A DNA stretch of 15,352 nucleotides from Clostridiales bacterium (GTDB lineage: Bacteria; Bacillota; Clostridia; Saccharofermentanales; Saccharofermentanaceae), in contig JAGAFH010000147.1 of NCBI GenBank assembly GCA_017612755.1, forward strand, positions 1 through 15,352, given 5' to 3'. Both the position numbers and the translations under genes were made by a program. This document shows, piece after piece, positions 1 through 8,455 of the stretch. The first letter of the stretch is position 1; each line of letters starts with the position of its first letter. Under the pieces are notes generated by a model, which made no database searches, was not told where the DNA came from, and was given only the letters and a program-made list of their open reading frames with translations.

Positions 1-566
1 CCCTCAAGAGTATCGCCAAGATCGTCAAGCGGAGTGAAACTGCACTTATACTCGAAGACGGCAACACACCTGCCGCTGCTGTCTGCAATAGGCACCAGTA
101 CGCTTTCAAAATTCTCACCGCCTATAACAGCTGTGGAATTGTCAGCAGAAAGCCACTCGGAGATATCTTTCTGGGTGACCGCAAAATTATCGGCGGAATC
201 AGCGCCGTGGCTCAAAAGGAGCGACAGCTGTCCGTCGGAATAAAGGAACATGGCATAAGATTCTGTAGTAACGCTGTTGGTAGATGTCTCAGCCAGCATG
301 AGGGAGAAGACATCGCCGTACTTCTGTGCAGCAGAAGCGGGATCTCCGATGACCTCGTCACCGTTGACGGTGATCTTAACAAGGTCGCAGACCTGGTTTA
401 TCTTCTTGTCTGCAGTAGATTTAAACTCGTCCTCAAACTGAAGTCGCATATGGTGTACCGCAAAGGATACGGACATTATGGACAACAAAAGCGAGACAAC
501 AATGAGAATGACAGCTCTGACGATACGATTGAGCATCTCAGACTGATTTACCGACCGATTCTCCAT
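1..566 (-). CDS. Membrane-anchored sensory protein, N-terminal part (runs off left edge)
   Basis: The minus frame is open without a stop from an ATG at 566 to the window edge, giving 188 complete codons. The protein starts MENRSVNQSE, has one strong hydrophobic segment at about residues 16-38, and then a soluble stretch of about 150 residues that would lie outside the cytoplasm. Near residues 156-173 the sequence VLVPIADSSGRCVAVFEY resembles the closing strands of Cache/PAS-like extracellular sensor domains. That suggests a chemotaxis receptor, diguanylate cyclase or histidine kinase, but the output domain is beyond the window. The start is supported by AGGAG at 577-581, ten bases upstream of the ATG. 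The gene follows murD on the same strand after a 69-base gap that holds its own promoter, so it is probably a separate unit. The reading frame is certain; the sensor assignment is inference from fold-like pattern only. Confidence 0.75.
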   Translation of the reverse strand, partial: MENRSVNQSEMLNRIVRAVILIVVSLLLSIMSVSFAVHHMRLQFEDEFKSTADKKINQVCDLVKITVNGDEVIGDPASAAQKYGDVFSLMLAETSTNSVTTESYAMFLYSDGQLSLLLSHGADSADNFAVTQKDISEWLSADNSTAVIGGENFESVLVPIADSSGRCVAVFEYKCSFTPLDDLGDTLE

Positions 567-602
567 TTATTCGCTTCTCCTCAAACACATTACTACAAAT
601 CT

Positions 603-629
603 ATTATACATTTTTTATTAAAAATCCAA
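603..629 (-). promoter_or_regulatory. Putative sigma-A promoter for the sensory protein gene
   Basis: Read on the minus strand, the AT-rich gap after murD contains a perfect -10 hexamer TATAAT (603-608), about 37 bases before the start codon at 566. The best -35 candidate is TTGGAT (624-629) with a short 15-base spacer, which is poor, so the -10 box carries most of the weight. No GC-rich hairpin separates murD from this promoter, so read-through from the upstream operon is also possible. Confidence 0.45.
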
Positions 630-635
630 TAAAAA

Positions 636-2114
636 TTATTTTAATTCTTTTACAAGATCTTTGAACAGGTCCCCCCTGTGTTCAAAGTGCCTGAAATGAT
701 CGTAGGACGTACCGATATTGGACATGATGACCAGTTCTCCGGGACGGGCCATCTCCCGGGCTTTTAAAAGTGCTTCCTTCATACAGCCGACGACTGCATC
801 CCTTGTTTCGGGGAACTCGTAAACATCAGAAGTACCCTCACCGATCTCTATAAGGGTATATTCCCTGTCCTTTGCTTCCTTTTGGAGGATATCCTTAACA
901 AAAGGAGCATTTGTTCCGTAGATAACTATCCTGTCGCACACATTTAAGATGGCATCTCCCAGGCCGTCGTAGATACACTTCTTATCGGCGCCGCCGCAGA
1001 TAAGGACTCCCTTTTCGTTCCTGTCCCTTAAGGCATTCATGGTATTCATGGTCCTGTTGGGGGATGTGTCGATGGAGGAGTTATAATATCTGACCCCTTC
1101 AAGTTCCCTGACAAATTCGATCCTGTGAGGAACGCCTTTGAAGTTTCTTGCCACATAAGCGATATCCTCAGGCTTTACGAAATCTATGGTGGCGCTTATG
1201 GCTGAAAGGAAGTTCTCCACATTATGCTTTCCGGGGATGAAGATCTCCTTTTCGTTTACGATATGGATCTTCTGATCCTTCTTTTCGTATATAAGATCTC
1301 CGTCCTCAAGATAAGCATATTCATAAAGAGGGCCCATATCCTTCTTCTCCTGGGAGAAGAAACATACCTGTCCCCTGGCTTCATCTCTCATATTAAGGGT
1401 AATGTCACAGGCGCTGTTTAAGACCACCTTGTTGAAAGGAGCCTGGTAAAGGAAGATATTCTTCTTTGAATCTATATACTCGTCGTAGTCCTTGTGGAAA
1501 TCCAGATGATTGGGGGTGATATTTGTAACTACAGCCACGTCGGCGCTCTTTCTCATGCCCAGAAGCTGGAAGGATGAAAGCTCCAGCACCACCATATCCT
1601 TATCTTCTATCTCTTCGACACGGTCAAGCAGGGGCGTTCCGATATTTCCGCCCAGAAAGACCTTATATCCGCCCTGTTTTAAGATCTCGGAGATGACCGT
1701 GGTAGTGGTGGTCTTTCCGTCAGATCCCGTAACCGCAAATATCTTACAGGGGCAGAGATCCATAAAGAGCTCCATCTCGGTAGTCAGCACGGCGCCCTTC
1801 ATCTTTGCTGCCTGAAGCTCTTCCGTCTCATATCTCATCTTGGGAGTCTTAAAGACATAATCGAATTCCCTGTCCTTTAAGGCCTTAAGATAGCCTTCGC
1901 CTAATGACCAGTTAAGTTCTACACCCTGATCTTTGAAGTCTTCTTTTGCCTTAAGGATAGAAGGGTCATCTTCAGAAAGCCTGTCAAAAGCAGTAACTTC
2001 GGCACCCAGTTTATAAAGCCAGCTGATGAGGGGTCTGTTTGAGATCCCCACTCCTATTACGGCAGCTCTCTTCCCTTTTATGTCTTTCTTAAATCCTTCA
2101 AGTTTAAGATTCAT
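636..2114 (-). CDS. murD: MurD, UDP-N-acetylmuramoyl-L-alanine--D-glutamate ligase
   Basis: This cytoplasmic ligase adds D-glutamate to UDP-MurNAc-L-alanine in peptidoglycan precursor synthesis, using ATP. Numbered from the start chosen here (492 residues): a Rossmann-like N-terminal domain (AAVIGVGIS, about 17-25); the Mur P-loop VTGSDGKTTT (about 128-137); the MurD hallmark ELSSFQL (178-184); NITPNHLDFH (198-207), followed by KK (217-218), one of which should be the carbamylated lysine; GKHNVEN (295-301); and the C-terminal ligase domain with YYNSSIDTSPNRT (343-355) and CGGADKK (373-379). The SSIDTSP and GSDGKT forms differ from the E. coli versions but match what I recall of clostridial MurD. 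An ATG at 2120 overlaps the upstream stop as ATGA, but GGAGG at 2122-2126 is only one base from it and seven bases from the ATG at 2114, which is therefore preferred. It is the last gene of the operon, two bases after the ABC gene. Confidence 0.95.
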   Translation of the reverse strand: MNLKLEGFKKDIKGKRAAVIGVGISNRPLISWLYKLGAEVTAFDRLSEDDPSILKAKEDFKDQGVELNWSLGEGYLKALKDREFDYVFKTPKMRYETEELQAAKMKGAVLTTEMELFMDLCPCKIFAVTGSDGKTTTTTVISEILKQGGYKVFLGGNIGTPLLDRVEEIEDKDMVVLELSSFQLLGMRKSADVAVVTNITPNHLDFHKDYDEYIDSKKNIFLYQAPFNKVVLNSACDITLNMRDEARGQVCFFSQEKKDMGPLYEYAYLEDGDLIYEKKDQKIHIVNEKEIFIPGKHNVENFLSAISATIDFVKPEDIAYVARNFKGVPHRIEFVRELEGVRYYNSSIDTSPNRTMNTMNALRDRNEKGVLICGGADKKCIYDGLGDAILNVCDRIVIYGTNAPFVKDILQKEAKDREYTLIEIGEGTSDVYEFPETRDAVVGCMKEALLKAREMARPGELVIMSNIGTSYDHFRHFEHRGDLFKDLVKELK

Positions 2115-2126
2115 CTTCATTCCTCC
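2115..2126 (-). promoter_or_regulatory. Ribosome binding site deciding the murD start
   Basis: GGAGG at 2122-2126 is followed by a seven-base spacer and the ATG at 2114. The alternative in-frame ATG at 2120 sits one base after the same motif, too close for normal initiation. The site lies inside the last codons of the upstream ABC gene, so translation of the two genes is probably coupled. Confidence 0.7.
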
Positions 2127-3871
2127 AATACAGTTCCGTCAGTATATGATCCGTAGAGCTTAGTGTAAAAACCGCCTTTACCGATCAGCTCTTTATGTTT
2201 TCCGATATCACTTACCCTGCCGTTTTCCATAACGACTATCATATCCGCATCTACGATAGTTGACAACCTGTGTGCAATGATAACTCCCGTCCTGCCTGAC
2301 AGAAGTTCCTTTACGGCCCTTTGGATCCTTACCTCTGTAAGGATGTCCACAGACGAAGTGGCTTCATCCAGTATAAGTATGGAAGGATTTGATACCATTG
2401 CCCTGGTGATGGCAAGGAGCTGACGCTGTCCTTCCGATATATCATCACGCGAAGAAGATATCTCTTCTCGGTATTTATTCGGCAATTTCCTTATGAAGGA
2501 ATGGGCTCCTGAGGTCCTGGCAGTCTCAACAGCCTGATCTTCTGGGGTATCAGGCTTTCCGTAGATTATGTTCTCAAGGATAGTGGCATTCTTGAACCAG
2601 GTATCCTGGGTAACTACCCCTATGCAGCTTCTGAGATCGTCCCTGTTTACGGTACTGATATCGATACCGTTTACAAGGATCTGTCCTTCATCCGGTTCGT
2701 AAAACCTCATCAGGAGATTGATAAGAGTAGTCTTGCCGCATCCCGTAGGGCCTACTATGGCGCATGATGTACCGGGGGCTACCTTAAAGGACACATTGTC
2801 TATGACTTTTGTACCCTTTACATAGGAAAAAGATACATTTCTGAACTCTATCTCAAAATCCCCTTTAGGCTCCCATAAAAGATCTTCCCTCCTCTTCTCC
2901 GCCTGAAGTTCTTCTTCGTCCAGAAAACCGAAGATCCTGGAAAGGCAGGCAAAGGAATCGGAAAGCTCGGTATAGACTGAAGCCAGGTCATTAAAGGGTT
3001 TCATATACTGGGCCGCATAAGCAAGAAGGGCTGCCAGGGATCCGACTGTCAGAAGGCCGTTAGACGAAAAACCTGCACCTATAAGGGCTACTGCCGCATA
3101 GATAAGCGCATTGACAAATCTGGTGGAGGGATTTGTCAGGGATGATACGAAGGTGGCCTTTACCGAGTTTCTCCTGTAGGAATCGTTGATATCATCGAAA
3201 TCATCACATACTGTATCAGCCGTATTAAAGACATGGACAGTCCTGAAGTTCCCTGCCATCTCAGATATAAAAGCAGTCTGTCTTGATCTGATGGAGGACT
3301 GCTCCTTAAAGTAGTTAAAGGATCTGGATGCGATGAAATAGGAAACTATGAAAGACAGGGGCGTAAATACAAGCACCAGGAGGGCGATCCTTATATCTAT
3401 GGTCATCATGATGATAAAAGTGATGATGATAGATGTGATACCGTAGAAGAACTGGTCCAGGAACATGATCATGCCGTCCCCTACCGTCTCACAGTCATTT
3501 ATTATCATGCTCTGGATGCTTCCTGTGGATGTCTTATCAAGGAAGGACACGGGAAGCTTTCTTATCTTTCCGTAAGATCTTGACCTTAGGTCAGAAACAG
3601 TCCTGTAAGAAACGCTGATATCGATCCTGGTAAGGATAAACCTGGTAAGAGCCGAAAGCACTATAAAAATAACGGCATAAAGAAGATAAGTCTTAAGTTC
3701 CTCCGTCTTTACATCACCTTCGGTAAGACAGTCGATGGCCTTACCTGCCAGATAAGGGACTGTCATGGCAAGGGCAGATGAAATAAGGGATGTGATAACA
3801 GAAAGGATCAGAAGTCCCTTTGACCTTCCCAGCATCTTTATAAGTCTTAAGGCGGTGCTCTTCTTACCCAT
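2117..3871 (-). CDS. ABC exporter half-transporter, catalytic (consensus) subunit
   Basis: This is a fused membrane/ATPase protein of the multidrug-exporter type (584 residues from the start used). An N-terminal domain with about six hydrophobic segments (residues 15-310) precedes the ATPase domain: Walker A GPTGCGKTT (374-382), Q-loop Q422, signature ISEGQ (478-482), Walker B ILILDE with catalytic E503, and switch H534 in IIAHRLSTI. The signature departs from LSGGQ. The partner encoded immediately upstream has the complementary defects, so the two should form a heterodimer like TM287/288 or BmrC/BmrD. The frame is open upstream to 3949, but that start would overlap the partner gene by 77 bases. 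The ATG at 3871 follows the partner's TGA by one base and has GAAGG eight bases upstream. The transported substrate cannot be read from sequence; drugs, peptides or lipids are all possible. Confidence 0.92.
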   Translation of the reverse strand: MGKKSTALRLIKMLGRSKGLLILSVITSLISSALAMTVPYLAGKAIDCLTEGDVKTEELKTYLLYAVIFIVLSALTRFILTRIDISVSYRTVSDLRSRSYGKIRKLPVSFLDKTSTGSIQSMIINDCETVGDGMIMFLDQFFYGITSIIITFIIMMTIDIRIALLVLVFTPLSFIVSYFIASRSFNYFKEQSSIRSRQTAFISEMAGNFRTVHVFNTADTVCDDFDDINDSYRRNSVKATFVSSLTNPSTRFVNALIYAAVALIGAGFSSNGLLTVGSLAALLAYAAQYMKPFNDLASVYTELSDSFACLSRIFGFLDEEELQAEKRREDLLWEPKGDFEIEFRNVSFSYVKGTKVIDNVSFKVAPGTSCAIVGPTGCGKTTLINLLMRFYEPDEGQILVNGIDISTVNRDDLRSCIGVVTQDTWFKNATILENIIYGKPDTPEDQAVETARTSGAHSFIRKLPNKYREEISSSRDDISEGQRQLLAITRAMVSNPSILILDEATSSVDILTEVRIQRAVKELLSGRTGVIIAHRLSTIVDADMIVVMENGRVSDIGKHKELIGKGGFYTKLYGSYTDGTVLEE

Positions 3872-3872
3872 A

Positions 3873-5591
3873 TCAGGCACCTTCCTTCTGAAGCTCATAT
3901 AGTCTTCTGTAGTTTTCGGACTTTTCAAGAAGCTCCTTGTGGGGAGCAAAATGGCTCACCCTGCCGTCCTCCATGAGAAGGATCTTATCTGCCCTCATCA
4001 CGCTTCTTATCTTCTGGGAAACGATGACAGTGGTAGGATCTCCTTTGTAGGTAAGGATATTTCTGATAAACCTGTTCTCGGTAGCGCCGTCCAGGGCTGA
4101 GGTTGAATCATCCAGGATGATAAGGCCCGGCTTTCCAGCCAGGGTCCTGGCGATACCGATCCTCTGTTTCTGTCCGCCGGAAAGGCCGGCGCCGTTAGAT
4201 GTAAGATAAGTAAAGGCACCGTCCTTTTTGGAAGATAATACATCCCCAAGACATGATGCCTTTACTGCGTCCTCCACATCCTCTTCGGAAATATTCTCCC
4301 TGTCCAATGTAATGTTGTATTTGATAGTACCTGTAAATATCTTTGCTCTCTGAAGGCAGATGCCTACTGCCTCCGTAAGGGACCTTCTGCCGATATTTTC
4401 GATCTTCTTGCCGTCTATCAGGATCTCACCCTCATAATCAGGATAGATACCGGATGCCAGAAGGGCTACTGTGGATTTTCCGGAACCGGTCATTCCGATG
4501 ATCCCTACAGTCTGACCCTTCTCAACTTTGAAGGAAACGTTTTCAAGAGTATCCTCGCTGTTGCCTTCAAATCTGAAAGTGACATTCTTAAATTCAAGGG
4601 TATGGGCATCATGGGGGTCTTCTATTGTTTCGCTCTCCTCTGCCGCCTTGTCGATAACAGTCAGCATCTGCTCTACCCTGTCGGCACAGGACGCGGCACG
4701 GCTGACGGTCACTATCAGATTTGCCAGCTTTATAAGTTCCACCAGGATCTGGGACATGTAGTTATAAAGAGCGATCATCTCACCCTGGGTAAGAGTTCCC
4801 GAATCTATCCTTATGGCTCCCTTATGGATCAGGAAGCAGATAGCCAGATTGATGATAAGAAATGTAACCGGATTCAGGAAGGAAGATATGCCTGCTGCAT
4901 AGATCTGGTCTTTTCTGAGCTTAAGGCTCCTGTCCTTAAAGCTCTCATAATCGTCTTCACTTCTGTTAAAGCCCCTTATGACCTTTGTACCCTCAAGTCC
5001 GTTCCCGGTCAGACCGGCCAGATCGTCAAGTCCGTTTCTCGTGGTCTTGTAAGCAGGTATTGCCCTGCTCATATTAAAGGCGATAAAAAGGGACAGGAAA
5101 AGGACTGCGGCAATGATGATAAGTGACATCTTAGGATCTATAACAAATGACATGATGATGGCGCCGATGACCACCATGGGAGATCTCAGGACAAGCCTTA
5201 ATGTCAGGTTGATGCCGCTCTGGATCTGGTTGATGTCAGATGTAAGCCCGGTTACGATCTTCGGCGAACCGGTCTTTTCAAAATTGGTGACAGACAGGTG
5301 GAGCATCTTTCTGAAAAGATCCGATCTTATGTCGGATGCAATGCCCGCAGCGGAATAGGATGCAAAATACTGGGCCAGGAATGCACTGCCAAATCCGATA
5401 ACTGCAAAGAGCAGAAGGATGAAAAATGACCTTTTTATATAGCCGGGCTCACCGCCGATTATCCCCCTGTCGATGATCCCTGCGATCACCATGGGAACAG
5501 TCAGCTCAAATATGACCTCTGAAAGCTTAAACAGAGGACTTAAAAAGCACTGGACTTTATATCTTCTGAAATACCCGGCAATGGTCCTCAT
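3873..5591 (-). CDS. ABC exporter half-transporter, subunit with degenerate ATP site
   Basis: This 572-residue fused membrane/ATPase protein is the first of the exporter pair. Hydrophobic segments span about residues 15-300. The ATPase domain shows Walker A GMTGSGKST (366-374), Q414, a perfect LSGGQ signature (470-474), and Walker B LIILDD with Asp495 where the catalytic glutamate should be. The switch residue is Gln526 in VIVSQKIRS rather than histidine. Both changes are expected at the non-hydrolytic site of heterodimeric exporters. Its intact LSGGQ would complete the active site of the partner encoded at 2117-3871. The ATG at 5591 lies four bases after the amidohydrolase stop with only a weak AGG site, so translation is probably coupled. 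The start fits the family, which begins with a short basic amphipathic stretch before the first membrane helix. Substrate unknown. Confidence 0.92.
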   Translation of the reverse strand: MRTIAGYFRRYKVQCFLSPLFKLSEVIFELTVPMVIAGIIDRGIIGGEPGYIKRSFFILLLFAVIGFGSAFLAQYFASYSAAGIASDIRSDLFRKMLHLSVTNFEKTGSPKIVTGLTSDINQIQSGINLTLRLVLRSPMVVIGAIIMSFVIDPKMSLIIIAAVLFLSLFIAFNMSRAIPAYKTTRNGLDDLAGLTGNGLEGTKVIRGFNRSEDDYESFKDRSLKLRKDQIYAAGISSFLNPVTFLIINLAICFLIHKGAIRIDSGTLTQGEMIALYNYMSQILVELIKLANLIVTVSRAASCADRVEQMLTVIDKAAEESETIEDPHDAHTLEFKNVTFRFEGNSEDTLENVSFKVEKGQTVGIIGMTGSGKSTVALLASGIYPDYEGEILIDGKKIENIGRRSLTEAVGICLQRAKIFTGTIKYNITLDRENISEEDVEDAVKASCLGDVLSSKKDGAFTYLTSNGAGLSGGQKQRIGIARTLAGKPGLIILDDSTSALDGATENRFIRNILTYKGDPTTVIVSQKIRSVMRADKILLMEDGRVSHFAPHKELLEKSENYRRLYELQKEGA

Positions 5592-5595
5592 ATTA

Positions 5596-6858
5596 TCAGC
5601 CTATAAGTTCCCCCATCATTTCGTTTGTGACTCTGTATACTTCCTGAGCATCATATGTTAGATACTTACCGTCTTCGTAAAGGATGTTACCGTTGATCAT
5701 GGTCATCTTAACATTTCCCGGATCACCGCTGTATACAAGATTTCTTCTGAAGTTATTATCCGGCTGCATATTGGGATCTTTCATGTCTATCCTGATGATA
5801 TCGGCGGTCTTTCCAACCTCCAGGCAGTCACATTCATCAAGGCCCATACATCTGGCTCCGCCGGTTACGGCAGCACTCAATATGGTCTCAGGCTTAACCG
5901 CCAGCGGATCTTCATTTACGACATTTGAAAGGACAGTATCAAGATACATCTCCCTGAACATATTAAGGGAGTTATTGGATCCTGCTCCGTCGGTTCCGAT
6001 GGCGATATTGATACCATCCTTAATGAAGGCGGGGACCGGCGCGATACCGCTGGCCAGCTTCAGGTTTGAGCAGGCATTAAATACTGCATAAAGACCTTTT
6101 TCCTTATATATCTTCCTGTCTTCATCGGAGAACCAGACACAGTGGAACCCGCCGCCTCCGAAATCATACAGTCCCAGTGAATCGAAGAGCTTGGCCGGAG
6201 TCATATTATATCTTTGTCTGCAGCCTTCATTTTCTGCCTTTGTCTCAGAGATATGGGCGAAGACAGGAGCTTCATATTTATGGGCAATATCAGAGATGCG
6301 CCTCATAATGTCTTGTGAGGTTGTATATTCCGCGTGAAATCCCAATCTATACGAGATAAGAGGATCCACATCGTTATACTTCTCATATTCTTCTTCAAGT
6401 ACGTCTATGCCGCCGAAGTCGTTTACAGAACCGCAGAATACATGTCTGAATCCCGTCTCCTTAACGGCTCTTACAACTCCCTCAGGCTTAAAATACATAT
6501 CGAAGCAGGCTGTAATACCGGATCTCAGATACTCCAGATATCCAAGCTTAGTAAACCAGAAGATATTATCCTCGGTAAGCTTTCCCTCGATGGGAAAGAT
6601 AGCCTTATGAAGCCAGTCATCAAGGGCATAGTTATCTGCCAGGGACCTGGCGAAAGTCATGGCCGTATGGGTATGGGCATTTTTAAACCCGGGCATGATC
6701 ACGTCACCCTCAAGATCTATCTCTCTGTCAAAAGACTCTCCCGCTTTGGGAACTTCACCTATATAGGTGATCTTACTTCCGTCAGTATGAAGCTCACCCT
6801 TTACCATCTCAAGGGATGTACCCTTAAGTATCTTTCCGTTATAGAATCTTATCTTCAT
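5596..6858 (-). CDS. mtaD: Amidohydrolase, MTA/SAH deaminase type
   Basis: This is a metal-dependent deaminase of the amidohydrolase superfamily. The family closest by motif deaminates 5'-methylthioadenosine and S-adenosylhomocysteine in recycling of S-adenosylmethionine by-products. Numbered from the start used (420 residues), the metal and catalytic residues are all present: H62 and H64 in NAHTHT, H175 in FHAEYTT, H202 and E205 in AHISET, H239 in FHCVW, and D290 in GTDGAGSNN. The stretch SNLKLASGIAPV (264-275) is typical of this family. The frame stays open to 6900, but the ATG at 6858 is preferred because GGGGG (6866-6870) lies seven bases upstream and the 14 extra residues look non-coding. 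It begins 22 bases after the cardiolipin synthase stop. Related substrates such as other purine nucleosides, guanine or triazines cannot be excluded, so the specificity is less certain than the family. Confidence 0.88.
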   Translation of the reverse strand: MKIRFYNGKILKGTSLEMVKGELHTDGSKITYIGEVPKAGESFDREIDLEGDVIMPGFKNAHTHTAMTFARSLADNYALDDWLHKAIFPIEGKLTEDNIFWFTKLGYLEYLRSGITACFDMYFKPEGVVRAVKETGFRHVFCGSVNDFGGIDVLEEEYEKYNDVDPLISYRLGFHAEYTTSQDIMRRISDIAHKYEAPVFAHISETKAENEGCRQRYNMTPAKLFDSLGLYDFGGGGFHCVWFSDEDRKIYKEKGLYAVFNACSNLKLASGIAPVPAFIKDGINIAIGTDGAGSNNSLNMFREMYLDTVLSNVVNEDPLAVKPETILSAAVTGGARCMGLDECDCLEVGKTADIIRIDMKDPNMQPDNNFRRNLVYSGDPGNVKMTMINGNILYEDGKYLTYDAQEVYRVTNEMMGELIG

Positions 6859-6880
6859 GTTATTTCCCCCTTTTATTCTT

Positions 6881-8455
6881 TTACAGGAACGGCGCCGCAA
6901 GCCTTAATAATGAATTTGCAAGCCTTATTAAGCCCAGTGCCGGCTTTTTATATTTCTCTGTGACTTCGGTACACTCCCTGAATGTTTTGGTGAAGTCGCT
7001 CTTTATATCCGTTATCACCTCATTATCGTAGATCAGAACGCCGTTTTCGAAGTGATGATAGAAGCTTCTGTAGTCCAGATTGATGGTTCCGCAGGTGGCA
7101 ATGATATCATCTGATATTCCCTGCTTTGCATGGCAGAATCCGGGAGTATATTCAAAGATCCTGACATTGAACCTTGCCAGTTCCGAATAGTAGGACCTGG
7201 TGACAAGATTGATTATACGCTTATCGGGGGTACCGGGTACTATCACTCTCACATCTACGCCCCTCTGGGCTGCCAGCTGAAAGGCTCTGGTGATCTCACC
7301 GGTGAGGATCAGGTAAGGAGTTACGAACCATACATAATCATCCGCCGTATTTATCATGGTCATATAAACATTTTCGCCTGTGGGCTCATCATCTATGGGC
7401 GAATCACCGTATGGACAGATATAGCCTCTTTCGGTCTTCTGCTCCTCCGCTCTGTTAAAGTATCTTCCGTAGTCAGTCTCAGTATCTCTCTTTTTCGATA
7501 CTCCCCACATCTCCAGGAACATGGAGGTGATATTGTCTACGGCGGGGCCTTCTATGCGGACTCCCGTGTCCTTCCAGTATCCGTAGGGGCTGGTGACGTT
7601 AAAATACTCGTTTGCTATATTAAAGCCTCCGGTGTATGCCACCTTTCCGTCGATAACAGTATATTTCCTGTGGTCCCTGTTGTTGATAAAAAGATTAAAG
7701 ACAGGCATCATGGGATTAAATACCCGGGCTCTGATCCCGTCCTTTTCCATCAGCTTGATAAAGTCCTTATTGATAAAGACGAAGCTTCCGATGTCATCAT
7801 ATAGGATCCTGACCTCCACGCCTTCTCCTGCCTTCTTTTTTAAGATCTCATGGATCCTGGCAAAAGACTCCTTATGCTCGATGGCATGATATTCCATGAA
7901 TATGAAATCCTTTGCTTCCGAAAGATCTTTTAGAAGGTCTTCCAAAGCCAGGGATGCTTCAGGAAAGAACTTAATATCCGTGTCGTCATAGGAAGGATAT
8001 CCTGCATAGTCCTTAAGGTATCTGAAGATATTCTTTGCCCTTCTGCTGTCCTTTCCTATCTCCCCGAGAAGATCTTTCTTCCTCTTAAGAAAGGGACTGA
8101 TCTCAGAACTGATCTCTTTGAACCTTTTCCTGATCCTCCAGGTATTGCTTGAGATCTCAAGGACGATAAGGAGAAGCACGCCCAGTAAAGGCGCCGCCAG
8201 TATCAGTATGATGATCGGCACCTTCATGGATACGTTCCTGTTATTTTCGTTAATGGCAACCACAAGAAGAAGGGCGAAAAACTGTACCAGTACATTTAAT
8301 ATGGGATATTTCTTTCCAAGTCCCACAAGGATGGCGAAAAGCCAGTAGAACTGGACGACAAGAAGCAGAACGGCAAGGATGACCCTGCCAATACTGTTCT
8401 TTATAGAGGTCTTCTTTTCCCGCGGGCCGTATCGCCCTTTCCCCTTTGATGCCAT
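6881..8455 (-). CDS. cls: Cardiolipin synthase (phospholipase D family)
   Basis: This is a membrane enzyme that joins two phosphatidylglycerol molecules to make cardiolipin and glycerol. The 524-residue protein has a basic N-terminus and three hydrophobic stretches (about 23-45, 50-69 and 79-100). Two phospholipase D catalytic motifs of the form HxKxxxxD follow: H262-K264-D269 in HRKYTVID and H442-K444-D449 in CHAKQGISD, each followed by a glycine- and asparagine-containing strand (GGFNIANEY and CGTINLDYRS). Length and layout match Gram-positive cardiolipin synthases; many have two N-terminal membrane segments rather than the three predicted here. The start codon overlaps the stop of the aminopeptidase gene as TGATG and has no clear ribosome site, so translation is probably coupled. 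A related PLD-family transferase with another lipid acceptor is possible but less likely. Confidence 0.92.
   Translation of the reverse strand: MASKGKGRYGPREKKTSIKNSIGRVILAVLLLVVQFYWLFAILVGLGKKYPILNVLVQFFALLLVVAINENNRNVSMKVPIIILILAAPLLGVLLLIVLEISSNTWRIRKRFKEISSEISPFLKRKKDLLGEIGKDSRRAKNIFRYLKDYAGYPSYDDTDIKFFPEASLALEDLLKDLSEAKDFIFMEYHAIEHKESFARIHEILKKKAGEGVEVRILYDDIGSFVFINKDFIKLMEKDGIRARVFNPMMPVFNLFINNRDHRKYTVIDGKVAYTGGFNIANEYFNVTSPYGYWKDTGVRIEGPAVDNITSMFLEMWGVSKKRDTETDYGRYFNRAEEQKTERGYICPYGDSPIDDEPTGENVYMTMINTADDYVWFVTPYLILTGEITRAFQLAAQRGVDVRVIVPGTPDKRIINLVTRSYYSELARFNVRIFEYTPGFCHAKQGISDDIIATCGTINLDYRSFYHHFENGVLIYDNEVITDIKSDFTKTFRECTEVTEKYKKPALGLIRLANSLLRLAAPFL

Noticed and set aside
207..632. 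Plus-strand open frame of 141 codons at the left end
   Set aside because: It is antisense to the sensory-protein gene, covers that gene's promoter and ribosome site, and its protein has no recognisable features; the minus-strand frame has start signals and a membrane segment.
606..635. Possible terminator after murD
   Set aside because: The inverted repeat is a six-base A/T-only stem (ATTTTT/AAAAAT) with no GC core, too weak for an intrinsic terminator, and it overlaps the promoter of the next gene.
3872..3949. Upstream extension of the second ABC subunit to an ATG at 3949
   Set aside because: It would overlap the partner gene by 77 bases and add 26 residues that do not resemble an exporter N-terminus; the ATG at 3871 has suitable spacing and a ribosome site.
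7130..7804. Plus-strand open frame of 224 codons inside cls
   Set aside because: It runs antisense through the catalytic part of cardiolipin synthase, has no good ribosome site and encodes no recognisable domain.
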